Shown: in pieces, positions 35,760 to 47,600 of the stretch
Numbering within the stretch: position 1 is the first letter of the stretch
Layout: every line of letters starts with the position of its first letter
Origin: Warburgia ugandensis
Taxonomy: Eukaryota > Streptophyta > Magnoliopsida > Canellales > Canellaceae
Assembly (NCBI GenBank): GCA_035236585.1
Contig: CP141130.1
Coordinates: 29,709,501-29,773,500 of the forward strand
Direction: 5' to 3'
DNA: 64,000 bases
Made by a program: the position numbers and the translations under genes
The notes under the pieces: generated by a model
The model's database searches: none
What the model was told of the DNA's origin: nothing
Seen by the model: the letters and a program-made list of their open reading frames with translations, nothing else

Positions 35760-38609
35760 TGTAACATTCACCATTTTAGAATTTTAGGAAAAATTCATTT
35801 TTGAGAATAATAATAATAATAAATAGTAATAATAATAATAATAATTTAAAAAGAAATAATAATAATGATGATGATGATGATGATATATAGGTGTAATTAA
35901 GAGGGGGGAGTGCCTTAAATGCACTTCCCTCCCCCTCCTCTCGTTTCCCGTGATTGAGCCACAGGCAACGACCTTCCGGCGACAGGCATTCCCGGCAACT
36001 GAACGAATGCGACGGGCTCTTACCTTCCTCTGACTAGCCAGACCAAGGTAGGCTCACCCCACTCTTTTCTATATGCCTTTTTCCAAGTTTATCAACTGGT
36101 AAACGCCAAAAAAATGTGTGAACTTGCCGTTTTCTGATAAAGTTTAGGCGTTACTGTGGCCCTGGGAATAAGTAGATGTAACAATGTCAGATGACGATCT
36201 GGACCGTTCATCTTGAACATGACAATGCAAGGGACACACTCATAAAGTTTCAGGGTGATTGGACGACTAGGGACGCTGAAAACCCCCCAAAATAGTATGT
36301 GAGGGTTTTTAAAAATGTAATAAAAATCATGGAAAAAACGATAGATAATGAATGAATTTGTGAAAATGGAGGGTGGAAATGGAACGTACGTGAAAAACTG
36401 GACAAAATAGGTGTAAAAATCACAAAAAACGGAGCACCTAAGGTCGCCGACGACCGAATTCCGGCAGTCGTCTCTAGCGATGGTGAACCAATCTGGTCAC
36501 CGTCCCCGTCAACGGTGACCCGTGATAGGACGGCGAGCATGCCGGGCGGGAAGCACACTCGCGACACGCACGAGACGCAGCCGACATGCACGAGAAGCAT
36601 CACGGCCAGGCACAACGCCTAGTGCGACGTGCGCACCATGCGGCGCTGCAGGCGCATCCCACACATGGGGACATAGGACGGGCCACGCGCATGCCACACT
36701 GTGCGACCTGTGAGCACCACGTGTGGGACGCGCAGCATGCCGCGCACGCGCCACGCGTTGCGCCACGCGCGCAACTTGCAATGCGCCACGTGTGTGACAT
36801 GCGTGCAGCGTACATGCACTCGCGGACTCCACACACGCCGCGCGTGCGGCGGGCCCTTTTTCTCAATTCTGAGGGTTTTTTACCGTCTATTCACAAAAAA
36901 CGTGATTCTAGGAACTATAGAGGTCCAAATCATGATCCAAAAGATACGTTGTGATCGTCTCAACAAGGAGGACCTAGATTTAAGATAAAAATCTAGTTTA
37001 GAGTAACTTTTTAATAGCCAAATCACTAAATGCTATTAGATGATTCAGATCAAGCCGATCAATAGATGATCAAGCCTTAGACTTTGGTTGTACACATCAA
37101 ACATGAGATGATCTAGGAGATTTGAAGGGCAGATCTCATGGAATTACTAAGAAAAATGATCTTGATGATCAATTTAGGCAACTACCTTAGGAGGTGCTGA
37201 TCATAGAGATACATGTGACACACTAGAAAAAATAGAAATTTTATGGATCATGATGAAAATGAGAGGTCTAACAAGCAATAATGACTTATAATGTGACAAA
37301 TACGTCAAAGCGTGCGACTTGATATCACCTACGCACCTGACTGGAGTTCGGCATTATTGAGGTAGGTGATTTCATTTGCAATTTTTCTTGATTTCTCAAA
37401 TTATGACTTAGTGATTGGAACTTTGAGGCATAGGGTTGTAAGCCCTAGCATGTTGCAGGAGATCGTTTTTCACTATGTATTATCGATATGTGTGCTACTT
37501 CCCTTGTATGTGTTTTATACATTGTTTTTTGTATATTTTAGTTACATTGACTTGACTACCGAGATGTTGACACGTGGGAGTCTCTATGTCTTGACAATTG
37601 AGGCTTTTGAGCTAGTGATGGCATGTATCCCCTATTCCCCCATGAGTGTCTGAGTGCCCCTTGCGAGTAAAAGGGTGAAAGCGGGTGTGAAACACGTCTT
37701 TCCGTGAGTGCTGAGTGCCTGAGTGCCCGTGTGGGTGAAAGGGTGAAAGGTGAAAGGTGAAAGCGGAACTAGAACGCGCCTTTCTGTGAGTGCCTGAGTG
37801 CCCATTGTGGGTGAAAGCGGATGGTATTGAGAGTTGACCCCACGTTGCCGTGAGTGTGCTTGAGACACTTATAGGGCTTCATTATGTATGATGTTTCGAT
37901 ACTTTTGGTATGCATTCATGTGGTTCTTGGATATTGACTCACGTGGTTATGGCTACTTGTATCTGCATATCTTTTTGAAATTTTCATGTCTTGACACTAT
38001 GACTTATGTTGCCGTATTTATATCATGGAATTGGTGTATTCTGCATCGTATGAATATGAGGTTTTTGTACCATGTTATTTCTTATTGCTTTATATTGAAT
38101 GTTAATCACCTCCACAAGCCTAGCTTGCTGAGGCATTGGCTTGTCTTGCAATGCCTCAGAGTTGGAGCGTGACAGTCAGAGAGGAAAGCAGGTGGAGTAG
38201 CGTGGATCTGGACGAGGATCTGAGGACCCCATACTTTTTATCGTCGGAGACAGTATTGTACGTTTCTAAACTGGTGTCGGACTTTTGGTACTCTATCTAG
38301 ATATTGTATATTTTGATAGATTAGACTCATACTACTGTATAGTGTGCATACGCTCACTCATGGATGATGTGGTGATCTTGGATGGACCCTGGAGCTTTGG
38401 GATTTTTATTATTATCTTCATATTATTTGAGTATGCTCAGAGTGTCCAAAAGCGCTTTTGGTTTAGCCTAGTGGTTTTGGGGTGTAGATGACCCTCAGGT
38501 TTTTTCTTATTGAGTTTCATTTAAGGGATCTTGCCTACTTTATAATAATAAACTTTTTACCATTAATATATGTATTGGAAAAAGATTTTAGAAAACCCGG
38601 GGTGTCACA
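35760..38609 (+). mobile_element. Solo LTR C (2.85 kb) inside gypsy A integrase
   Basis: Starts TGTAACATTCACC and ends ACCCGGGGTGTCACA. The flanking 5-mers CCTTT (35,755-35,759) and TCTTT (38,610-38,614) are a target duplication with one transition. Only one LTR is present. Inside are (ATA)n/(ATG)n runs at 35,805-35,885, a CpG-rich block at 36,430-36,860, and a tandem repeat at 37,640-37,862. Long frames at 36,509-36,990 on both strands follow the CpG-rich composition (His/Arg/Ala-rich) and are not genes. Confidence 0.85.
37640..37862 (+). repeat. Tandem repeat in LTR C
   Basis: Units built on 'gagtgcctgagtgcccNtgtgggtgaaag' recur, with a short (ggtgaaa)n run at 37,732-37,762. The spacing between larger units is roughly 90-100 bp. 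Confidence 0.75.
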
Positions 38610-38806
38610 TCTTTAAAGAGAGGCCAGCTCAAAATTTGGATGGAAGGGAAAAGATTTTGAGGAATAATACTATTCCATTAGTCAATGTTTAGTGGCAACA
38701 CCACTCAATTGAAGAAGCCACTTGGGAAGTAAAGGATGAAATGAGGTAGAATTTTTCATAATTATTTCCTTGAATTGTACCAAAAATTTCGAGGATGTAA
38801 TTTCTT

Positions 38807-38820
38807 AAAGGAGGGAAGGA
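38807..38820 (+). other. Polypurine tract of gypsy A
   Basis: AAAGGAGGGAAGGA lies immediately before the TG of the 3' LTR, the normal priming site for plus-strand synthesis in LTR elements. Confidence 0.9.
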
Positions 38821-41745
38821 TGTGATGACCTAGATTTTTCTTGCAATTTCTTAGCAACTAAACCAAGTTGCCTTGATCGTTTGGATGCCAATATAATAAC
38901 TCTTAGTCATGGGTTCAAATCTCCAACCAAACAAAATCAATTAAAAATTTTGTGACTTTTTGAACCATAATTGCATGTCTCATATTATTTCTGATCATGG
39001 AATGATCCAATTATGGGAAAAATGTGTGGCAGCATTTGGGAGAGTGAAACATACAAGAAAGCATATGTCCCAAAAATGAAACTAAGATGAGATTAATACT
39101 ACTCGACAGCTTGTAACAGGAGAGCAAGCTGGAGTTAATCAACAAGCAAAGCAAATCTTGGAAGACTGGGAAATGCCCGGACACCAAGCTATCTTTGATG
39201 GTTGTTGCACCATACCCAATGCCTCAAATTTAAGGGATGTTTTGGGCTAGGCAGCAAGCACCTTGCACCCAGCCAAGAAAGAAAAGAGAGAAAGAGAAAA
39301 TAAGGAGACAGAAGGAGAAATAGAGGAAGAAAAAACGAAGAAAGAAAGGAAACCTAGATTGCAGCAAAAGCATAGATTCACTGAATTCTTTTGGAAGTGT
39401 ATCAAGGTAGGAATTTTGAATCTAGATCACATATTTATCTTAAGAAGAAGAAAAAAAAACCACTGATGCTTAACCACTTCTATTTTGCTGGAATTCTCAC
39501 GTATTTTCATATTTGATTTGTGCATAAAAAGTTCATGGAAACTCATTTTGATTTTAGAATATCTTTGGACTGGATTATGGTGCATGAGTCCTTACTTTTT
39601 CATGCTTCATTTTATGCTAGATTTCATGTCTATTTGATGCATTTTGAAGTGAATTTGGCATAGGTTTTAAGCATATTGATCCTTGAAAAATTAGTGCATT
39701 AATTGATCAAATGTTTAAGTGTTAGTTTTTTGGAAATTTTGAAGTGAATTGGGACTACTTTTGACGTTTCATTTTGGAGTTTTGAGGCATACTGATGAAT
39801 GATTAATATGCTTTTGTTATGCTTCAAACTCTAACTAAAATAACGTTCAATTTGAGGCATGAATCTATGGAAATTTACTCAAATGTCTAGTTTTATGTTG
39901 GTTAAAAATGAAGCACGAAATTATATGATTTCAGTTTGCTTAATATGATATTAAATCCCTGGTTTTATATGGGAGAAAATGCATGTGTCAGGCGTATCCT
40001 TTAATGTATAAATCTTGATTTTTATAATATGGAAATTTATAGTTTTTGTTGGAAAAATATATTTTCCATCATGAGTTATCACGCACACATTTGTGGAAAA
40101 TTTTGTATGATGAAAAAACATGGAACTGTACACCAAATTCTTTGGTTTTTGAATATTTTGAATGGGTACTTAGGTGCATAGAGCACCAAGTAGTGCTTAG
40201 GCATACTAGGCACCAGGCAGTGTGTTGGCATACTTGGCACTAGGCAATGCACTAACATACTAGGCACCAGGCAGTGTGTTGGCATACTGGGCACCAGGCA
40301 ATGCATTGGGATACTGGGCGCCAGGTAGTGCCTTGGCACATAGGGCACCAAACCAAGCCATGACACACAAGGCACTAAACTAAGCCTCGGTACATAGTGC
40401 ACTGGATAGTGCATAGGGCACATAGTGCACTAGACAGCACACGGGCAATGGCACGTAGTGCACAAGCAGTGCATATGATGCGCCAGCAATGAGCATGATG
40501 CCTAAGACAAGTAAAATAGTATGTACATGATATGTTTTGGGGTATGTACAATGGCAGAAAAGACACTGAACAGCGCTCATAGTGCACTATGCATAGGCCA
40601 GTGTGCGTGATGCACTAGCTATGTACATTGCACACAACAATGCACTAATGCACATGGCAATGTACGAGCATGTAGAAACATGTGTTTCATGATCATAGAC
40701 TTCGCTATGCTATTGATTATGAGTGATAAGATGCACAAATTGTACATAATAGTAAACATCATGTTTTGAATTCCCATGAATTTTTTAAACTTTCTAAAGT
40801 TCATGAACTTTTATTTGTAAAAAAAACACACACACACGCACACAATCTTAAAACAGATGCATTACTTGTCATGCATTTCTCTTGGTTTATTAATGCATTC
40901 CCATTATTGTGTGTTTATGAAAATGATTTATATGATCAATTGATTCTACTCAATTGTACTAAGAGATTTGAGAACTCATATACTTCTAATTTGATATTGT
41001 AAATGCTATTTGCATTATCAATTGATTTATCTAGAATATTGGCCAGTGTTAGTTGCAGGTGGGTAAGTGCCACTTACTGATGGATGGATTGATTGACTGA
41101 TTGACTGGTGAGCTGATCAATTGATGTATATGATACGGAGTTCATTCATATATATATATATATATATATATATTTGATACATCTATGGATTTTAGCACAC
41201 CGATTGAGTTTCATTTTGATATGACAGGTTTGATAATGAGATGTTATGATAAACAAATAACTTGTATTTGTATTGAAGTGCACATCATTTTTTCAAAATT
41301 TTGACTAGTCTTGGATTTCCTACTAGATAACATTACTTACCCCGTCAACCCCACTTGTGATATACAAAAGGAGTGACTTTGAGTTGGAGTCTAGGGGAGA
41401 CTTTTGATTTAGATTTCATAAGTATGAAAACTTCTTTTAGGATTAGTTATCCTTTTTATTTTGCTACTATTGACAAACTTGTAATGGAATATTAAACTTT
41501 CATTTACATTGGATGGTGGTTTAATTTATTGGGTTTTGGGATTAGATTTTGATAATTTTAATGTTCGATGATTATTTTAATATTATGTGGAGTTTTGTTT
41601 TTGATGACTGAGATGTAGTTTTAAAATATATTACTTACATTTATTATCTTCTAAATATTTTTAAAAAGGAAAAATTTTCTTGAGCATCCTGATATTTTCT
41701 AACTAAGTTTAAGAAAAATTATTTCTATAAATCCAGGTCCTCATA
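38821..41745 (+). mobile_element. 3' LTR of gypsy A
   Basis: 2,925 bp from TGTGATGACC, fixed by the polypurine tract, to CCTCATA. The end resembles the CGTCACA end of LTRs B and D with one transition. It is uninterrupted and gives the reference for the split 5' LTR. It holds the tRNA-like boxes, a 27-bp minisatellite and an AT run (41,150-41,172). Confidence 0.8.
40180..40640 (+). repeat. 27-bp minisatellite in 3' LTR A
   Basis: Units of 27-28 bp of the type 'catactaggcaccaggcagtg' plus 'tgttgg' in a head-to-tail array, decaying toward 40,640. Because 27 is divisible by 3, the - strand shows an open frame of 9-residue repeats (VPSMPTHCL type), which is a by-product of the repeat. Confidence 0.85.
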
Positions 41746-44629
41746 GAAATTGGCCAATAACAAAAGGTAGGGTTGCCACAATTGGTCAAATAAAGGTTTT
41801 TTAACCCAATCCCTTGATGTAACACTCACTAGCTCTTCCTGGACCTTTGGAGAGAGGATCAAATAGTTGCGATTATAATTCACATAAATGGTACATCTAC
41901 CAAAAGCATTTCATTCCGAGGAGTCTAGATCCCAAATAAAGCCATTTCCCCATGGGACTCCTCCCACACAATCAATGGAGTTCAGGTCCTAAATGAACCA
42001 CTCTTTGAATTGGGCTTATCCAACGCCATTTGGTTAAGGAAGTTATCACACTCCATCAAACAAAAGATCAGGCGGCTATCACAATCCACCAAATAAAATC
42101 AAGTGCTTATCACAATCCACTAAGCAAAACCTTGCTTATAGTAGATTCTCATATACGTGGTCATTTCTAAAATTGCTACTTAGGGCTTCACAATTTTCCT
42201 ACTTCATCTCTTGGGTAAAAGTACATGCTATCATTAACTCAGTTTATCCAAAATCTTATTATAGTGTGGTCTACAATGCATAGTCATTGAAGACAAAAGC
42301 TAATTCTCATAAAACTATCCAAGCTCACCACATAGATTAATTATTCAACTGTGATTAAAGAATCATGTCTTACATTAGACTAATATATACTTGAAGTACT
42401 CAATATAAATAAACATGCTTTCAATATGCTTTAACACCATCTCATTCAAAATAATTAGTGTGATTGTCATAAGTGGAGTTCACTAAACCGCTAAGGATTT
42501 TTCACAGTAGCTAGATAATGCATGGATTAGTTATTATCTTCTTTGATAATATTGATTCCTATAATCATATCAAATGCACCTTAATTCATGTATAATAATG
42601 TTTTAACAAATTCTTCTCATGGATTAAAATATTATTTGCATATCATAACCCATTATGCATACTATATACTCAAAATATCTCCTCCATTGGGTAAACCTCA
42701 CTTTGAGATTGCTTCTTAAAAAATTGCCTTAGTATGTATTTCAATATAAGATTGGCCCATAAAAATATCCTTGTGTTTGGGATTCACAAAACCTTTAGGT
42801 TAGGTATTATAGATGTCTATGAAGACTTTGTTCATTGGCGCTGTCTAAACAACCACAAAATTGATCAAACTATTTTAATGATCTTGACCAACCAACACCT
42901 AGTGGTTAACAACCTCATGCATTTGTTTGAACCCAAGATCTAATAACCACATACTCACTTTTACTCAGTAGTAGTATGTACCATAACACTCACATGTAGC
43001 TAAAATAATTGCATTGTAAAGGCAAAACCATCTTATCATGGTAACCTAAGATATAGCCCTTTGTTTGACAAAATTGTTTGGAGATTTCCTTATCTATGTG
43101 CAACTTCGTTATTTTCATAGCCTTATTTGTATGAGAATTTTTGACATCCTAAATTTAATTCTTTGTCACCAACAACAACACGTATACTAGGTATCCCAAA
43201 CTTTTAAAATTAGAGGAACAAATTCTTTTAAAGTATTTCAAATATTTCTTGAATCAGATTTCAGTGTCTTGATATTCATTTGTGAGGCATCAGCTTCGCA
43301 ATCAATTCTTAATCAAATTTCAATATCTTTTTCAACCTCCAATGCCTAAAATAATCTCATATGTCCTTATCAGATTTCACTAGTTAAACTCATGGAAACT
43401 AAGTTTGTAGTAGGCAAGTTGAACGCATGTAAGTAGAGGACAACTAACCTAATAAGTAGCCCATTCTTTTATTTAGTAATTTTGATGTGAATATGATCAT
43501 AACAATCCCTTTCAAGTATGTATACCTACATTCTAACAAATAATGCCAATTAAAAAAATTTTAAATCCCAAGTTGATGTGCCAATCTACTTCACAAAATT
43601 ACTCGATTTAATCTCCAATAGTGAATTTTTCTTTTCAAAATTGTAGATCTCATATGTTCACCATCAGACTCTCTCACTCTGTATTTTGAGTAAGTAATCA
43701 ACTTAATTCATCAATTTTTTGTTATGTATTTCATCATTTGTCAAGTGACTACTCTTGTTGGTAGGGTTATTGTCTATCATAATATAGTAACATTAGTCCA
43801 TAAAGAATTTATCCTTTTACTAGATGAAGAAATTTTTTCTGTTTCATTTTGACTAGTTTCTAAGGTGTCCTTATACTAGATGAGGTAGTGTTTTTGCATC
43901 ATGTTGACTAGTTTTGGAAGGAAATAAACTCTCAATAATAAATTAGACATTGGTTATCCTCACAAATTTTCAAATTTAACTAATAAAAGTTCAACATGTT
44001 CCTCATTTTACCACCTTCGAATATTTGTAGATAATAAGACGACACAAGCCACTTATTATTCAAGTGAAAATAAAAAAGAATTATTACTCCTTTAAGCATG
44101 TCATATTCTTAACTCCAACTGATTGGCTTTCCATTGAAGTCACACAATTACCTTTTCTACCTCTACAGTCTTGCTAGGTACCTGTGTCCAAATTACTAGA
44201 TTCAAACATCATTTGAAACTCAAAAATAGTAAAAAGTAGTTCTTTGTATTAGAATCATCATGTGTTCTTGTCACATTAAGGTCATAGCCCTTTTTCAAGA
44301 GGTGAGACTTAGATTGTTCAATCATTATAAATGTTATCTTATTTCATTAGAACATTTCATAATAACCCTCCACGGTGCTGACCCCCGCTGATATGTACAT
44401 CTTGAACCTTTCTTATTTTCAATCACAAAATCATGCCTTGTACACCAATCTCAAACCACAATCTCTCTAATCAAATAATGTTTACAAAAAATTACATAGT
44501 ATCGAGAAACAGTTCATCCCAACTTTTGTAGAATAATTAAACTTAGGACCATTCTCAAGTTGACATTTTTTCAAAAGTGTTTTGTATTCCTTTCCTTTTC
44601 TTTCATTAGAAAGTCTAATAAGTGGTTCC
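41746..44629. other. Unassigned AT-rich DNA between elements A and D
   Basis: No recognised coding sequence on either strand. Local repeats are three approximately 30-bp units with 'tatcacaatccaYcaaa' at 42,046-42,131, and a duplicated stretch ('tactagatgaRg', 'ttgactagttt') at 43,815-43,920. It may be the unrecognised 5' end of LTR D or older transposon debris. Confidence 0.5.
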
Positions 44630-47600
44630 TCAGGGACGAACCAGGGCATCCTAAGGACGCCCTGGTCCCCCAACGACCGAAACGCCCCAGACGGACGAGA
44701 CGCGTCGAATGCGTCTGAGAGGAAACCAACGAGTGCGTTCGTAGACGCGCCTGCTAAAGAGGAAGACGGGCGAAGAGTACCGTGCGTCTACAGACGTGCC
44801 CGCTGAGGCGCACGCGACAGACGCGCAACACGCTAGCAGTGCGTCATTTTTTGGTTCCTTAAGGAAGCCAGGGCGCACGACGCAGTCGCGCAGCGCCCTA
44901 GCATTCCATTTTTTTTTCATTTTTAAGACTCTATGTACATACGACACTAAAAACGCTTATAACTTGAGATCTAGAGCTCCGATTGAGGTGCCGCAAAAGG
45001 CGTTGTGTCCATGTCGACGGAGCGGACACATCCAAACTATAAAATCCCTGATCAAGGCCCAATAAAAGGTGGGCATGACCCTTAGAATAGGATGGTGGCG
45101 CGTGGCCACTAAAACATTGGAAAACTGAGGATACCAAGGCCCAATTAGGACCTTAGGACACCCATAGTGTAACACCCCGGATTTTTAAGACATTTTTCTT
45201 TTTTTTATAATAATGGCATTTTAAATAAGAGCATTTTGGGATCCCATGAGAAAAGATTTATTTAACATTTTACTAAACCTATCTTAAAACTCCGGGTGTT
45301 AATTTTCCTTTCTCAAAATGGCGTACATGTAATTTAAACATAAATAAATAATCCACGTATAAATCAACCTCAAATAAATAGGCGCCTTTATTTTAAATCA
45401 AATAAACGTCCAAAAGACAATAATAATATGGCCCAGGGTCTATCCATCATAACATCCCATATAAATGTCCAACATATGTCCAAAGATTTAAATCACATCC
45501 AATTATAAAGTATGTAGTCCATAATAAAATTCAAATGATAATCCACTCTAATGACTCACATTACTGTCTAAAACTATAGGGAAAACTAGTCTTCAACAGC
45601 TCTCAAGGTTTATCAACCGCTTTTCCTTTCCTGGTGTCGCGCTCGAGATTTAAGGCATTGCAAAACAAAGCAATGCCTCAGCAAGCTATCACTTGTGTAG
45701 GTACATAGACAATTAATGTAATAAATGAAAGAAATAATGAACAGTACTGATGAAAAATCTAACATTTATGAAAATAGTGATATCATAATGCCATATTCAA
45801 TAAATGCCAATTTATTCCATATGCTAAAACATAAAATTCAAGGAGTTAAAACATGACATGAATCAATAAAATGGAGCATACAACAAGAATAAGGGCACCC
45901 TAAGGTAATGGGTCCCACCATATCGCACTAACATCCCTGATCAGGAGTACACGTAGTCAACCTCTGAGTGTCGTCACACCCAGGCATATCATCCATAACC
46001 ATGCTCATCATACATGCACACATAATAAAAATATGGGCCATCATGCTGCAGTGGCAACCCTCCATGAGTATCAACCACCGCCGCTCCCCGTCGACACCAT
46101 AACGGGAGACTTAGCGTCTGTCCCCATGGAAAGGCTCAGACCGGTAGTGTGGACTATCCATGTTACCAAACCCCTACCGAATGCCATCTATGGGCAGGTG
46201 TCTATCATATCACAAACTCATCACATCAAAATCTCGGAAGTTGGGTGGCCGGCCCTATCCCTCCTAACATGACGCCCACCGGGTGAGAGCACCCGTCATC
46301 AAATATAAAACACGGAAATCATATGTATATGCTAAAACTCAAGAGTACTTATAGCTTGAAATCCCCAAGACATGCCCCTCATCCTGGGGGTAGCCTATAA
46401 AAGGACCAGCTAATAAGCCTCTATTTTCATTTCCATGTAATCCATGCATTTTTTATATATATAATAAGAAATAAGTCTCTAACTAAGCATAACTAATTAA
46501 CATCATGCTTGTAAAAACATTTTAAATAAGTTTATTGAGTAAAAGATTTTAATTTGGAATAACCATACTGTACGCAATGTCGCATGAAATCCACGGTAAA
46601 TAATAATTGCATTTTAAAACACAATCACACATGATGCTATGTTTAAACATGGTTTAAAAATCAAGGCAAAACATTAGTTGTCTTCACCTACCTCAGTGTG
46701 AGACCACTAGCTTGCTAATAACTCCCTTTAACTGGTATATTCACGTGCACTTGTACATGTCACATCGCTATTTTAAAATTTTTCTAAAGAAAAAGTTGTC
46801 ATTTCTAAGTTTTTAAGTTAAAACTAGGTCCGCGTCATCAATACGGTCACAACGCCTCTTCCGGATCTTGATTTGGACCTCTTTAGCTCCCAAAAATCAA
46901 GTTTTAGTGAAAACTACGCTTAAATGGGGCCTGCCGGACCACCATAAGGTGGTTTATACCGGCGGCGCCCCTTTTCCGCCGGTTTACACCGGCGTACACT
47001 GGCGCACGCCGACGCAGACGTCGCACGGGACGCGCGCCGTGCGTCTTCGGCACCGTGACGCACGCGTGCATGCGTCACGGTCGCCAGGACGCGTCCCGGC
47101 CTCGCCTCGACCGCCATCTGGTTTCTCCCCCGCACGCGCGTGGCGCCGCGCCGCACGCGACGACGACGACGTTGTGTGACGTTGTCCCTTGGGCGTCACC
47201 GAGTGCGTCCTGGCGTTAGCGCCAGGGCGCCGACGTCGGAGAAGACGACCGGATTCCGGTCGCCTCCGGCGGAGCTACAGAGCTCCGTTTTGTGTGATTT
47301 TTGCGCCATTTTCTTCAGAATTCTCTCTAGAATCCATTTATGCCCTCATTTTGCACTGATTTTACCAAAAACCATGGTTTTTAAATGATTTTCCCAAGTT
47401 CCTAAAATCATCCCTAGGTACTGGTTTTTGGGTTTTCTAGAAAAATCCAACGTTGGATCACTCCCAAATTTAAAGGGTATGCTCTTGGGTCTCTTGTGCA
47501 CTAGTTGGACGGTGTGATTTTCAAACGGACTAGGTCTGATCCATGAAATCACGCTCCAACAGTAGCGTGCACACAGGTTCCCAAAAATCTGATTTTTCCT

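Larger units (their letters stand above)
35505..38745 (+). pseudogene. Gypsy A integrase C-terminus, split by LTR C
   Basis: After the internal deletion, a short integrase tail begins with 'KGKLSLRFIGPFKILERIG', then 'LSEVHNVFHVSMWRKHIPNP', reaching 35,759. It resumes at 38,615 with 'ERPAQNLDG', then 'ILRNNTIPLVNV' and 'HSIEEATWEV', ending near 38,745. These are the GPY/F-type module and tail of gypsy integrases, which in active elements join the cDNA to host DNA. The catalytic core and zinc-binding domain are absent. The reading frame matches on both sides of the insertion when one target duplication is discounted. Confidence 0.85.
26236..41745 (+). mobile_element. Ty3/gypsy retrotransposon A, nested and deleted
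   Basis: A long-LTR gypsy element on the + strand. The 5' LTR starts at about 26,236 (TGATGATC...), and the 3' LTR runs from TGTGATGACC at 38,821 to CCTCATA at 41,745. Gag, protease and RT remnants lie at 33,480-35,470, an integrase C-terminus at 35,505-35,755 and 38,610-38,745, and a polypurine tract at 38,807-38,820. Two solo LTRs (B and C) are inserted in it. RNase H and most of integrase are deleted, as is the 5' LTR end with its primer site. The order gag-PR-RT-IN and long LTRs suggest a chromovirus-like Tekay/Del element (inference). No convincing 5-bp duplication flanks the element. Confidence 0.85.

Noticed and set aside
36509-36990. Several open frames of 88-122 codons on both strands
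   Set aside because: They sit in the CpG-rich block of solo LTR C; His/Arg/Ala-rich composition in all frames indicates base-composition bias.
40079-40423. 114-codon repeat protein (-)
   Set aside because: Nine-residue repeats are a by-product of the 27-bp minisatellite in the 3' LTR of gypsy A.
42046-42131. Three short spaced repeats as a CRISPR-like array
   Set aside because: The units are tandem and imperfect without uniform spacers, in plant nuclear DNA with no cas genes.
46868-47388. Open frames of up to 103 codons on both strands
   Set aside because: CpG-rich block of solo LTR E; no domain is seen.
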